Source: Bretschneidera sinensis (lineage: Eukaryota > Streptophyta > Magnoliopsida > Brassicales > Akaniaceae). Taken from it: DNA of 64,000 nucleotides. The DNA lies in the NCBI GenBank assembly GCA_023935145.1, contig CM043705.1, positions 53,609,584 to 53,673,583 on the forward strand, in the 5' to 3' direction. Below, in pieces: positions 23,888 to 34,794 of the stretch. The notes below the pieces were generated by a model. That model made no database searches. It worked only from the letters and a program-made list of their open reading frames with translations, and was not told the origin of the DNA. Positions within the stretch are counted from its first letter, which is position 1, and each line of letters begins with the position of its first letter. A program made the position numbers and the translations under genes.

Positions 23888-24950
23888 AGATACGGCCAAT
23901 AAAGACACCTACCAATAACCTAATGACACGTGGAACCATTCCCCACCAATAAGCCGATGATACATGGAACCACTCCCATCCTATTGCAAGAGGACACGCG
24001 GAGCGAGTAGGTAACGCAACCGTCGAGAGTAAGCGTGATTAAGGGGATTGAGCCCCATCTGAACATGCGACCGAGATCTCTTAGCAGAGAAGCGGGATCT
24101 TAGGGATTTCACCATCCCGGTCACGTGACCAACCCGCCTTAGGAACCCTAAAAAAGGCCCAAAGGAACACAAGAAGAGATCATGTTCAACTTTCACAATC
24201 CCTCTCAAAAGATTCAAATTATAACTCTCCCCTTTCTCAAAATCCCACATTAACAAGAAAGTCAGAGTGTCCTCGGAGGCATCACCCACTGTAACGACTC
24301 ATTCCGGGTTGGCCACCCTGAAGCGGTGCCATTACATTTTGAGAATCCCAACACGACACATACATGCAATAATAAAAATAAATATCACCAAAAGAACTTT
24401 ATATCAATCCGATCTTTAAGCATTTTATACAATGTAAAATGCATGAAGATTTACAAATAAATTTTTCATTTTATTTTCTCATTAGTCTAAGAATGATGAC
24501 ATGTACACGGCTTACAGAAAATGATTTCTTCTGAACCTCAACTCACCAAACTATTTGCCAAGCCTGCTACCTGAAAATCATTGTACAATGAGGGGTGAGC
24601 TTCACAAGCTCAGTGAATTTAATTTACTAAAAGTATTCCAAAATTTCATAAATAGTCATTTAATATTTAATATATTATTTTTTTTCATATAACCTGATGA
24701 CAACTTTCTACTATTATTACACATATTATATGATTCATTTTCTATCAATATCTTTTTCTCAATCATTGGTCCACCTTAAGACCATCAATTTTCTCATAAT
24801 TACCTCGTAATGAGATTCTCATCATAAAGTCCATCATTTAGATGGTTCTTATCATTCTCTGCTTCTTACTTACCATAATTGTCTTTCTCTGTGAGACCAA
24901 ATCATTTATAAACAATTTCAAAATAACATACCACACATCAGCACTATCAT

Positions 24951-25205
24951 CATAACTGTCTCTTTCTGTGAGATTTAATCATCTATAATTATATTCACGA
25001 TAATACATCACACCTCAGCATTTCAATAATATTTTCATCATAACTGTCTCTTTCTATGAGACTCAATTATCTATAATTATATTCACGATGATACATCACA
25101 CCTCAGCATTTCAATAATATTTTCATCATAACTGTCTCTTTCTGTGAGACTCAATCATATATAATTATATTCACAATGATACATCACTCCTCATCATTTC
25201 AATAA
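24951..25205. repeat. Tandem 88-bp repeat (three copies) in the solo LTR
   Basis: Copies start with CATAACTGTCTCTTTCT at 24951, 25039 and 25127, an exact 88-bp period, with few mismatches; the third is slightly short. Confidence 0.92.
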
Positions 25206-25284
25206 TGCAGCAATAATTAAAACAAATACAAATGCATGAATGATTATGATGGGAACGTCTTCCCACCTGTCGACAGGTTGTTAT

Positions 25285-25465
25285 TATCTTAGACCGACTG
25301 CCCTCTCGGTTCTTTCATTCTCATTTAGACCGGTTGCTTTCCCGATTCTTTCAATCACATAAGACCGGCTGCCTTCCCGGTTCTTTCATTTTCATTAGAT
25401 CGGTTACCTTCTCGGTTCTTTCATTTTCATTAGACCGGCTGCCTTCCCGGTTCTTTTCTTTTTCA
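25285..25465. repeat. Short tandem repeats (about 40 bp) in the solo LTR
   Basis: Five copies of a unit with the core AGACCGGCTGCCTTCCCGG followed by TTCTTTCATTTTCATT. Confidence 0.88.
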
Positions 25466-26930
25466 TTTAATGCATGTGCATATGAACAATGATATCAAAT
25501 GAACATATGGACAGCAACATAAAAACAACATAATTTTAAAATAATTAAATTGGCATTCCTGATCATTCTCAAATTTATATAAAATTTTCCACTAAGACTC
25601 TCTAATCCCAAATCACATAAAATCATCCATTAAAACTTTGTCAAAATTCACTAAATTTTATCCCAAATCTCATCAAATCATCCATCAAAGTTTGTTAAGA
25701 TCCACTAAAATTTATCTCCTCAAAATTCATATCAAAATCTCAACCATAGCTCATCAAGAATTTCATTTTTCACTTTTATTATTAAATCAACTCATTTTTC
25801 TAGTAATATTTCTTCTCACATAATAATTTTCTACGATTCCAACATTTATACCATATCTATCCACCCAAAGATTTATCTACCACCCAATCCTACTTTAAAA
25901 ATTAAATTTAATATTATCACCAAATAATTGATTTTTATTTAGACTACTTAAAGTAAATCCAACTCACCACGTAGTTCTTAAAGCTACCCGTGGATCACCT
26001 CTTTGCCTTTCCTGTTTCTCTAAAAAATTTCCCCGGTTGTAGCTCATCAACACCTAACATCATATTTATATAAATTTTCCAATTTATTCTTCAATTCGAT
26101 ATAAACCACACACTTTAAATCTTGAGAAATTTCATAAATGTCAGAAACTCAAAAATAAACACTATAATATTACCTTCTGCTTTTCTGATAGCTATTCTTA
26201 ATTCTCTATGAAATTCCACAGAAAATTCCTTCAGAATTTTGCCCTTTCAGCATTTCTTTGAGCTCCCAATTGTTTTGAGAAGACAAACGAAAAGTTGAAA
26301 GAAACTAAACGAAATCGTTCAGTCTTGAATGTGTTTGCATATATATAAATTTTCTTTGCTTTAGCAGCCTCCCTCTTACATTTCTCGAGCTCTCAAATTT
26401 GCTCCACGTTTTGGAGATGTGGAAGACATGCAGAGTTTCATTTGAAACTCTGGGTGGCTGACTTTAATTTTTTTCTTCAACTACCCCCTCCCCCTCTTAT
26501 TCTTAACTGCCACGAATTGGTAAATGTGGGAAACATTCAACCTTCCACAATTTACTTGGCAGCAGGTACTGCCACTTGCTGCACACTAATTTTGATTTTT
26601 TTAAACTTTTTTTTTTCATTCCCTTTTTTTTTTCTTCTGGATGTTCTGGACGTTCAGATTTTTTTAATTAATTTTTTTCTTTTCTTTTAATGATGCCCAC
26701 GTCCCAGACCTTTTTTTTCAAAAAGAATTATTTTATTCAATACTAATCCTTCGCGTAAATATATATTATTTAAATTTCATGACATATTTATTAAATTACT
26801 TCTTTACCTTTTCTTCACGAATACGGATATTACACCCACGCTCTCCTCCGACGACTCTCTAAGTTCACTTGTCCTCTTGTGCAGATCCCTCAGCCTTCAA
26901 CGCAGTAAGTTATTTCGGGCATCAACAGAT

Positions 26931-26950
26931 TGGCGCCGTCCGTGGGAAAC
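26931..26950 (+). promoter_or_regulatory. Primer-binding site of the Tat element
   Basis: TGGCGCCGTCCGTGGGAAAC starts three bases after the LTR end. It resembles the TGGCGCC-type primer sites of plant Tat/Athila gypsy elements, where a tRNA 3' end starts minus-strand DNA synthesis. Confidence 0.8.
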
Positions 26951-27499
26951 AATCAATCTCTTGCTGAACAGTAAAAGCGAAGAAGCATAAAGAACTCATC
27001 TGTTGCCTTGCCACTTAGAAATGCCACAAAAAAAGTAACAAGGGAGCCAACGGGGCGTGCTCTGCGCCCATTCGAAGCCACACATACAGCCAACAATCCA
27101 GGTCGTGGTTCCCCACAATATCTGAACGCATGACCCCTGGGTTGGACCGACGAGCCCCCTTCAGAGAGCAGTGCCATCATCATTCGAGGATGGATTCCCT
27201 CGATCTCGAGAGAACAACCACGGAACATCCGACTGCCCTAGTAACCCAGGCCCAGTTCTAAGAGCTTTTCCGGTTGATAACTGACTTAGCCGCTGAAGTC
27301 TTGAAGGGATGCCGACAGCCCTCACCTCCGCCCTCTCACTAAATTTCTAGGTAAACTGGATCTCTGGCGATGGGCTCCTAGTTGACAGCTATTCCACCAC
27401 TGAACTTTCGCTACCTTGTATCGATCGGTCTAAAGAAAGCTCCTCATCCAAAAGCAACTCCAAACTAGATAGGCGAATCAAAGAGAGGGAAGAAAAAAT

Positions 27500-28420
27500 T
27501 GATAGAGCCCTCAAACACCGAAGTCACAGCATCTTGGAAGAGCTCAATGTCCAAGACCCCCCGTTCGCACAGGAGGTCCTCGAGACTCCACTCCCACCCA
27601 ACTTCATAATGCCGCAAATCAAAGCGTATAACGGTTTGATAGACCCCCTAGACCACTTACAGCATTACAAAACAACTATGACGCTGCACCGACATTCCAA
27701 CCTAATCATATATCGCACCTTGCACCTAATGCTCAAGAAAGCTACCGACACGTGGTATTCACGCTTGAAGCTAGGAAGTATTAGCAATTTCAAGGAACCC
27801 AGTTACGTCTTTGCCTCTCACTTTCTTAGTAGCAAGGGGCCAAAAAAAACTTCTAAGAGCCTATTCAACATCGTCCATCATCGAGGGGACAGGCTCCAGG
27901 TTTACATATCAAGATTCAACACAGCTGCTTGGGAGATCCCAGACCTTGATCCCAACGTCCAAATGCTGGCATTCAAAAACAGATTAAGGTCTAGGGTCTT
28001 TAGCTCCAAACTCACCAGGCGTCCGCCTAAAGATATGAACGAAGTCCTGGCCCAAGTTGAGGATGACCAGGCTTTCCGAAGAGAAAGGCAAGAGAAGTCA
28101 GAGAAAAAAAGAAAGACATCAACCCTCATAGTGAGACAGCCAAAAGACCCCACCAAGAAAGTAGATACAAGCCCCAGACCTGATTTGATAGCTTTACCCC
28201 CTTCAACACTTCTAGAACCAACGTCTTGATGCAACTTCAGAAAAGATCGGTCATCTAATTGCCCCCAAACCATAACACCACAGTGGGATCAAAGTAAATG
28301 GTGTCGATTCCATAGGAACCATGGACACGACACTGAAGAGTGCCATAGTTTAAAGCAAAAAATTAAAGCCCTCATCAACCGAGGGCACCTAAAGGAGTTT
28401 ACTGGATCCCGGCGAAGGAT
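27500..28420 (+). pseudogene. Gypsy gag with CCHC-like knuckle
   Basis: The open frame 27534-28229 encodes a retrotransposon gag domain (PQIKAYNGLIDPLDHLQHYK, then AFKNRLRSRVFSSKLTRRPP). After a stop, another frame at 28300-28410 holds the knuckle (WCRFHRNHGHDTEECHSLK), a C-x2-H-x3-GH-x4-C variant common in Tat-type gag. Gag would form the virus-like particle. Stops before and after the main frame show decay. Confidence 0.85.
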
Positions 28421-28659
28421 GGCTACATACCAACTTAAAGGAAACCCCAGACGCCTCTCTCTTCCAGATCAAGAGCTTCAAGACCCTCGAAAAAGCCCTA
28501 AACCCAGGCAGAGAGAACCCAACCAAAAGAACCAAAAGATAGCGACTACCAAAATTATCAAAACGATATATGGAGGCCTCGCTGTCAGAGGTAGCTCAGG
28601 ACAGAGTAGCAAGGCATACACCAGAACTATGGCCTCCGTTAGCAGCCCTCACAAATAGA

Positions 28660-29210
28660 GGAAGTCAAGCCTGGTAATCTTCTTTACGGACAATGATTTA
28701 GATGGAGTACAGACACTGCCCGATAATGCAGTAGTGATCTCCCTCCTAGTGGCCAACCACGAAGTCAGACGTATCTTGTAGACAATGGGAGCTCAATAGA
28801 CATCCTATTCTATGACGCTTTCCAATAAATGCAGCTAAAAGATGAACAACTAGAACCAACTTCCATCTTACTATATGGCTTTACGGCAACCTCAGTGTTC
28901 GCTGAAAGAAGTATAGTCCTCCCTATCACCGTTAGGACAGCGCCGTGAATAACCATCGTACGAACCACCTTCCTGGTCGTCAAGCAACCATTGTCTTACA
29001 ATATGATCCTTGGCCGACCTACTCTCAATAAACTGAAGGAAGTTGTCTCCACTTACTATATAAAGATGAAGTTCCCCACCAACGAGGGACTAGGAGTAGT
29101 TAGAGGGAACCAACAAACCTTCTGGTCCTGTTACCTGAGCGTTGTCAAGAAAAGAAAGAAGATTAAGACCTTGCCCCTTCGAAGAAGAAGACTTCAGGGA
29201 TGAAATAAAA
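28660..29210 (+). pseudogene. Gypsy aspartic protease, frameshifted
   Basis: At about 28770 the text encodes an Asp-Asn-Gly-Ser-Ser protease active-site motif, but a one-base deletion places a TAG just before the Asp in the incoming frame. The ILGRPTLNKLKEVVSTYYIK block (29005) is the usual C-terminal part. It would have cut the gag-pol polyprotein. Confidence 0.75.
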
Positions 29211-29329
29211 ATTTGAAGAGGGCAACTCATGGAGGAGTTGACCACGATCCCCCTCAATAAGAACCCCTTCCAGACAATCTAGATCGGTTTCAGTCTCCTA
29301 GAGGACCCCAGGGACACTCTTCTCTCCCT

Positions 29330-30480
29330 CCTAAAAAAGAACCATGATTTGTTCGCTTGGTCCACGTCAGACATTGCCGAGATCGACCTCCAAACTATCG
29401 AACACAGATTGAACGTAGATCTGTGGCATAGACCTATCATTCAAAAGAAAATGAGAATCACCCAGAACAACAAGTAGTCATCAAGTTAGAGGTAGACAAG
29501 TTTCTCGAGGTTGGCTTCATCCGGGAAGCAAATTACCCCGACTAGGTGTCAAACATGGTAATGGTTAGAAAAACCAATGGAAAGTGGTGGATCTGCATTA
29601 ACTTCACCGATTTAAAAAAATCTTGCCTAAAGGATAGCTTTCTTCTACCACGGATCGATCAACTGGTGGACACTACTTCAAGGTATAAGCTTCTCACCTT
29701 CGTGGACGCGTATTTCGGGTATAACTAGATCTTTATGCACGAACCTGATCAAGATAAAATCGCCTTTGTCATTGGTCAAGGGTTGCACTGTTACAGGGTC
29801 ATGCCCTTCGGACTCAAAAACGTCGGCACGACTTATCAAAGATTGGTGAACAAGATCTTCTGAGGGCAGATTGGGCGGAACATGGAAATCTACGTGGATG
29901 ACATGTTAGTCAAAAGCACTGAAGCCAGAAACCATAACTCTGACTTAGGAGAGACATTTAAAGTGTTATGCAAACATAAAATGAGGGTAACCAGAGGAAA
30001 TTTTTTTGGCTTTATAGTCACCCAAAGAGAGATAGAAGCCAGCTCAGAAAAAATAAAGGCTATCATCTACATGACCCATCTTAGAATGGTGAATGAAGTG
30101 CAACGACTTACTGGGTAAATAGCGACTCTGAACCACTTAATGTCTAAATCTACGAAAAGGTACCTCCCCTTCTTCAAATCCATCAGAAAGGTGAAGGATT
30201 TCGTTTGGATAGAAGACTGTCAGTAAGAGTTTGAGGAGCTGAAAAAGTATTTGACCTCACCTCCACTCTTGACCAAACCCCTCATGGGCGAAGAACTCTT
30301 TATGTATCGATCAGTTAGACAAGATGCCATAGCCTCTGTCCTAATCCGATAGAAAGCAGACATCCAGAAGCCTATTTACTACGTCAGTAAGATCCTCCAT
30401 GAAGCGAAAACAAGGTACATTCTAAGAGAAGATGGTGTACGCTCTTATAGTTGTGGCATGAAAACTCTGTCAATACTTTC
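29330..30480 (+). pseudogene. Gypsy reverse transcriptase and RNase H
   Basis: Conserved pieces in order: VRKTNGKWWICINFTDLKKS, then FVDAYFGYN, then VMPFGLKN, then the catalytic YVDDML (about 29890), then the RNase H start with an ELFMY piece and the PIYYVSKILHEAKTRY block (30380). In-frame stops interrupt the domain at about 29728, 29861 and 30117. After about 30480 the text jumps to the region before integrase. The second, archaeal-type RNase H usual in Tat elements is not visible, so a deletion is likely. Confidence 0.85.
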
Positions 30481-30769
30481 AAGCACATATCATCATCCTC
30501 CTGACGAACTAGCCACTAAGACAGGTCCTAGTGGAGTTCGACAATCGGGGAGTTCGACAATCGGTATCACCACCCCGAGCATTGATGAGATCCTAGTGTT
30601 ACTGGTGGTGAAAGAAAAAGAAATGGATGGACCTAATCCTTTGGTACTTGAGAGACGGAAAGCTCCCAGGGGAAAAAAAAAAGCGAGAAAGCTCATCTCC
30701 TGCGTATCTCGGTACGCGGTCATAAGTGGGTAACTGTATAAAAGAGCTCTTACCACGCCTTACCTAAGG

Positions 30770-31852
30770 TGTCTCAGTCCTACTGAAGCTGATTACCATC
30801 TTCAGGAAGTCCACGAGGGGATATGCGGGAATCACCTCGGAGGCCAGGCTTTAGCCTTCAAAGTGCTTCGACAAGGGTATTATTGGCCTAGGATGAAGAA
30901 AGACACCATGGATTTGGTAAATAAGTGCAAAAACTGCCAGTAGTACTCTTCCATACCTCGCCAACCGATCAATCATTTCACCTCAATCATAAGCCCCTTC
31001 CCTTTCACCATGTGGGGAATGGACTTACTCGATCCCTTCACCGGAGCCTTCGATCAAAGAAAATATCTCATCATAGCTATCGACTATTTCAATAAGTGGG
31101 TTGAAGCGGAATCCCTAGCCAGCATAACAGATCATCAAACTCAGAACTTTATCTAGAAGTCCATTGTGTGTCGGTTCAGTATACCTCGGGTATTGGTCAC
31201 TGATAACGGCAAATAATTCGATAGCACCCGATTCAGAATGTTCTGCGAGGAACTCTGCATCGAACATCGATTCTTATCCGTTGGGTACCCGCAGGCCAAC
31301 GGGCAAGCTGAAGTGACCAATAGAATACTTCTTCAAGGTATTAAGAGAAGACTCGATGAAGCCAATAAGCGATCGACTGACCAACTACCCAACGTTCTTT
31401 TGGTATACCGAACGATCGTTCAAACACTAATGGGGGAAACCCCGTTCTTTATAGCATACGACTCGGAAGTTGTCATACCCTTGGAGATCGGAGTACCATC
31501 GTTGCGCGTGTAAAACTTTAAATAAAATGATAACGAGGAGGGCTTACGAATGAACATTGATTTTATCGACGAAGTTCAAGATAGTGTCTAGATCCATTTA
31601 GCAGCCCATAAACAAAAAGCAGCCCCATATCATAACTTTTGTGTCCAAAATAGAAATTTTAAGTTACGTGACCTCGTCCTTCGAAAAAATGAAGTGTCTC
31701 ACCCCCGAGAAATAGGAAAGCTCGTTCAAAATTGGGAAGACTCGTACCGGATCAGGAAAGTGTGTTGAGCCGGCACCTTTGAACTTGAGGCATTAAGTGG
31801 CAAACCCATCTCTCGCACCTGGAACGCGGAGAACCTCCGTAAATTCCATTAG
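30770..31852 (+). pseudogene. Gypsy integrase
   Basis: An H2C2 zinc-binding segment (VHEGICGNHLGG ... CKNC, 30810-30940) is followed by the core: WGMDLLDPF with the first Asp, VLVTDNGK with the second (a stop follows directly), then YPQANGQAEVTNR with the Glu. The C-terminal part runs to about 31850. Stops near 30942, 31156 and 31215 kill the frame. A clean 91-codon piece remains at 31238-31513. Confidence 0.87.
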
Positions 31853-32164
31853 TAACATATCTCTGGGCATAACTTGCCTTAGCTGGTTAGTGAAACTTGT
31901 AAGAAGTGTAAATGAAATAAAAAAGATCCCATTTAAAAACCAAGGCTTCATTGATTAAAATACATTTACAAAAAGAAAGGGGACTCTACTAGCCCCGATC
32001 TACATAAAATGCAATAGAAAACTATCCTAATTTTCATGGAATGGCTCTCCCTCAGGCGCATCCCTGGACTCATACCTCGGCTCAATTGTCTCTTCGTCCA
32101 CATCACCAGTACAAGCCACAGCCCCCTCATCTTCCCCAGGGCTTTCTAGCTTGAGAAGTCAACT

Positions 32165-34088
32165 CTAGGTTAGAGGGCCCCGACCTTCTTCTTAGCTTTG
32201 CAGAAGCCTTCAAAGAATTGCTGGCCAACCTCCTCCACCAGGGCCTCTCGGTAAGGGGTAGAGTCCTTGTAGGAAGCCAGGGCCTCCTCCACGACTTTCT
32301 TGGTGGCTTCAGCAGCCTCCTCCTTCACCTGCCACTCTAAGGCAAGAGTAGCATCCCTATCAGCCATTAGAGCATCCCCAACCAGACACAGGGTGTCCTT
32401 CTCCTTCGCAGCCTTCTCCTTGGCACTGTGGCAGCTTCCAAGGATGCTTAGAGCGCTTGGACGAGCTCACGACTCTCGTCTAGCCTTTGTTGACACTTCT
32501 TTAACTTCTCCACTATATCTATGCACCGACAAGACAACATGCCAATAAGCATACCAGACTGAAGTAAAACACAAGTATCGTTAGCAAATAAACAACTAAC
32601 AAGAAAGAAGAACCTAAAGAAACGGAGTTGGAAGATTTATTACTTGAGAAGTTAGTGCCTCGACTATAAAACATAGCCCCTTAATAGGCTTCTGAGAGAG
32701 GTCAAGCATATCTCGAGTAGGGATCCCCATGATGAGATGCTCTCGGGCTACCCATGGATGTGCGAAGACTGAGTCATCCACCTTTAGAGCCCATTGAGGT
32801 GTGAAGACTCCGACAGGTGAGGGAACCCCTCGAGATGAAGACAGGGCATGATGACGCTTGGGTGAAGGTACAGACGGGGAGACCCTCAGTTCTAAGGAAG
32901 ACCTCTGAGGGCTCTCCATTACGAGGGGTAAGGGAGAAGACACCCGCGGCCTCTTTTTTAAGCTTTGGGCTGACGTCGGTTCCTTCCCTTACGAGGCCTA
33001 TTTCTTTTCTTGGGCAATCTTTCTGGCCTGCTCCTTGTCCTTAGTTACCAACACCATCTTTGCACAAAACAAAAAATATCAGTGTCAAGTTAAAACACGA
33101 GGGAAAGAAGTAAAAAGCATAGTATTAAGAAAGAACTAAACAGAAGAGAAAAATAAAAGGCACAAACTATGAAATTGCTGTGCTCTAAGCTTGCCTCGAG
33201 ACAGTTGGGGTAAAGGTCGCATCTTGTTAATTCCTCATTATCATACAACACCTCAATATCCAAGGGCGTGACCACCATTGTTCTAAGTGTCTCCTACTCT
33301 CGATGCAGGATGTGCAACTTCTTACACTTGCTCGCACGGTTTAAGTTCTAGTTGAAAGGGACTTCGAAGCTCCGGAAAAAAAAAAGATGACTTTTTCCAC
33401 TTCTTGATTGAGGAAGGGTTTCTCTTCAGCACCTTTCTCTTCGCCATTGAACTAACCACTACCCATCTGATCTGTCCGTGCTTGCTTATTTGGAAGTGGG
33501 CTTTGAAGATATCAATATTCATCAAACCACCCACCTCCGTACACACGCAGATAAAAGCCATGATGAGGCATACCAAGTTAGGCACCAACTGGCACAGTAC
33601 TATATCAAAATACCTCAGCATCGCGTAGAAAAAAGGGGTGGAGGAGAAACCTGAGCTCGACCTTTCTGTGCTGCTCGTAAACATATAGCTCATAAGGCGT
33701 ATGGATCGTAAGGACGTCACAAGCCCTCTCTCGCAGAATACGGTTCACCCTCCTAATGACCTTAAGTTCTTCCTGCCTCACTGTGCTGGGCACGGATTTG
33801 GCCACGTACGACCACTGCTCCCTTTCATCAACCACTATATTTCCCTAAATGTTGGCCCATATCCTGTCAGTCTCATCTTTATCATCAGAAGATGAGTCTT
33901 CTTCGTCTCTTTTCTCCTTCCTAAGGGTATGGAAAACCATGGCAAGTGGTACCTCTTGAGGAACGATCTCCTTTGAGGATTCATCCCCACTAAAAGAGAC
34001 ACCCATGGCCTCTTCCGCTCCCTTGATAGATCACTACTGTCTTTACTACCACTACTAGCTCATCACTAGGCTTATCTACCCTAGACAT
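32165..34088 (-). pseudogene. Antisense gene in the Tat element (putative gypsy-type transposon domain)
   Basis: On the strand opposite to gag-pol, frames from about 34088 to 32165 form a decayed gene. The recognisable core (33850-33330) includes RFLLHPFF, then a block with QLVPNLVCLIMAFICVCTEV and FKAHFQISKHG, then WKKSSFFF. This pattern matches the plant 'putative gypsy type transposon' domain (Pfam Transposase_28 as I recall it). Downstream pieces are an Ala/Glu-rich helical stretch (32367-32170) and a Ser/Pro-rich stretch (32943-32614). A frameshift near 33620-33720 splits the core. The function of these antisense ORFs is not known to me. Confidence 0.65.
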
Positions 34089-34576
34089 GATAGGGGGTGG
34101 GAGAACTCACTAAAAAGTTTACGACTACTCCGATGTGTGTGACTGCGACCTCAGTCTCTTCTCCACAAGTGCGCCTCTTACGATTTCCACCCAATATCGG
34201 ACTCATCAATAACTCTTGATCGACTCTGAGAAACCTCCAAATTTTATCCTTCCAAACTCTCAACCGACTCCGTGGGCTCTCAAATATCTCTATCAAAACA
34301 CAAGTGAAAGTAGAAATTAAAGTGAGTAGAAATGGGAAAGATGTGATGCTTGGTGTTACCAAAGCATTATTGCTCTCCCCAAAGACTCTGACTAAATGTA
34401 ACGATGCGAAGTCTCATGAACCCAAGGCGCCGTTACATTCCCTAAAGCAAAAAAGTGAACGATCAAATAAATGAGCGCTGTTATTTTCATCAAAAAGCAA
34501 CCGCCCCCCATTAAATGCCTTCTGACACCATAAAAAAGAAACGTCCTAATGGTCCAGGCATTAAAAGAACCACTAA

Positions 34577-34745
34577 GAGGCCCAAGAAGAAAAACTCTAA
34601 AAGCCCACTAGAAGACCCAAGAAGAAAAACCTTAAAAGCCCGCTAAAAGGCCCAAGAAGAAAAGCTCTAAAAGCCCCCTAGAAGGCCTAAGAAAGAAAGC
34701 CCTAAAAGCCCACTAAGAAGTCTAAGAAGAAAAGCCCTAGGTGAT
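34577..34745. repeat. 35-bp tandem repeat block
   Basis: Five imperfect copies of about 35 bp with the core CCCAAGAAGAAAA followed by CTCTAAAAGCCC. It lies directly before the 48-bp array. Confidence 0.85.
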
Positions 34746-34794
34746 CCAGGAAGGGAAACCCAAGAGTCTACTAAGAACTCTAAAAATGCAAGGT

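Larger units (their letters stand above)
24290..26834 (-). mobile_element. Solo LTR (2.5 kb) inserted in the Tat 5' LTR
   Basis: It starts TGTAACGACTC and ends ATATTACA (TG...CA termini) and is flanked by the 5-bp duplication CCCAC (24285-24289 and 26835-26839). The uninterrupted 3' LTR shows the empty site. There is no internal coding region. On the minus strand it begins TGTAATATCCG, and a TATA-like TTTATATATATG lies near 26345, so the minus strand is probably sense. The long LTR suggests a gypsy chromovirus, but this is inference. A solo LTR arises by recombination between the two LTRs of one element. Confidence 0.87.
23888..26927 (+). repeat. 5' LTR of the Tat element, split by a solo LTR
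   Basis: The pieces 23888-24289 and 26835-26927 align collinearly with the 490-bp 3' LTR (37185-37674). The conserved end is CATCAACA. At the TATA position the 3' LTR has CCCTATAAAAGG, while this copy has CCCTAAAAAAGG, so its own promoter is probably weakened. Confidence 0.9.

Noticed and set aside
27902..28273. Minus-strand frame across gypsy gag
   Set aside because: Shadow of the gag frame on the opposite strand.
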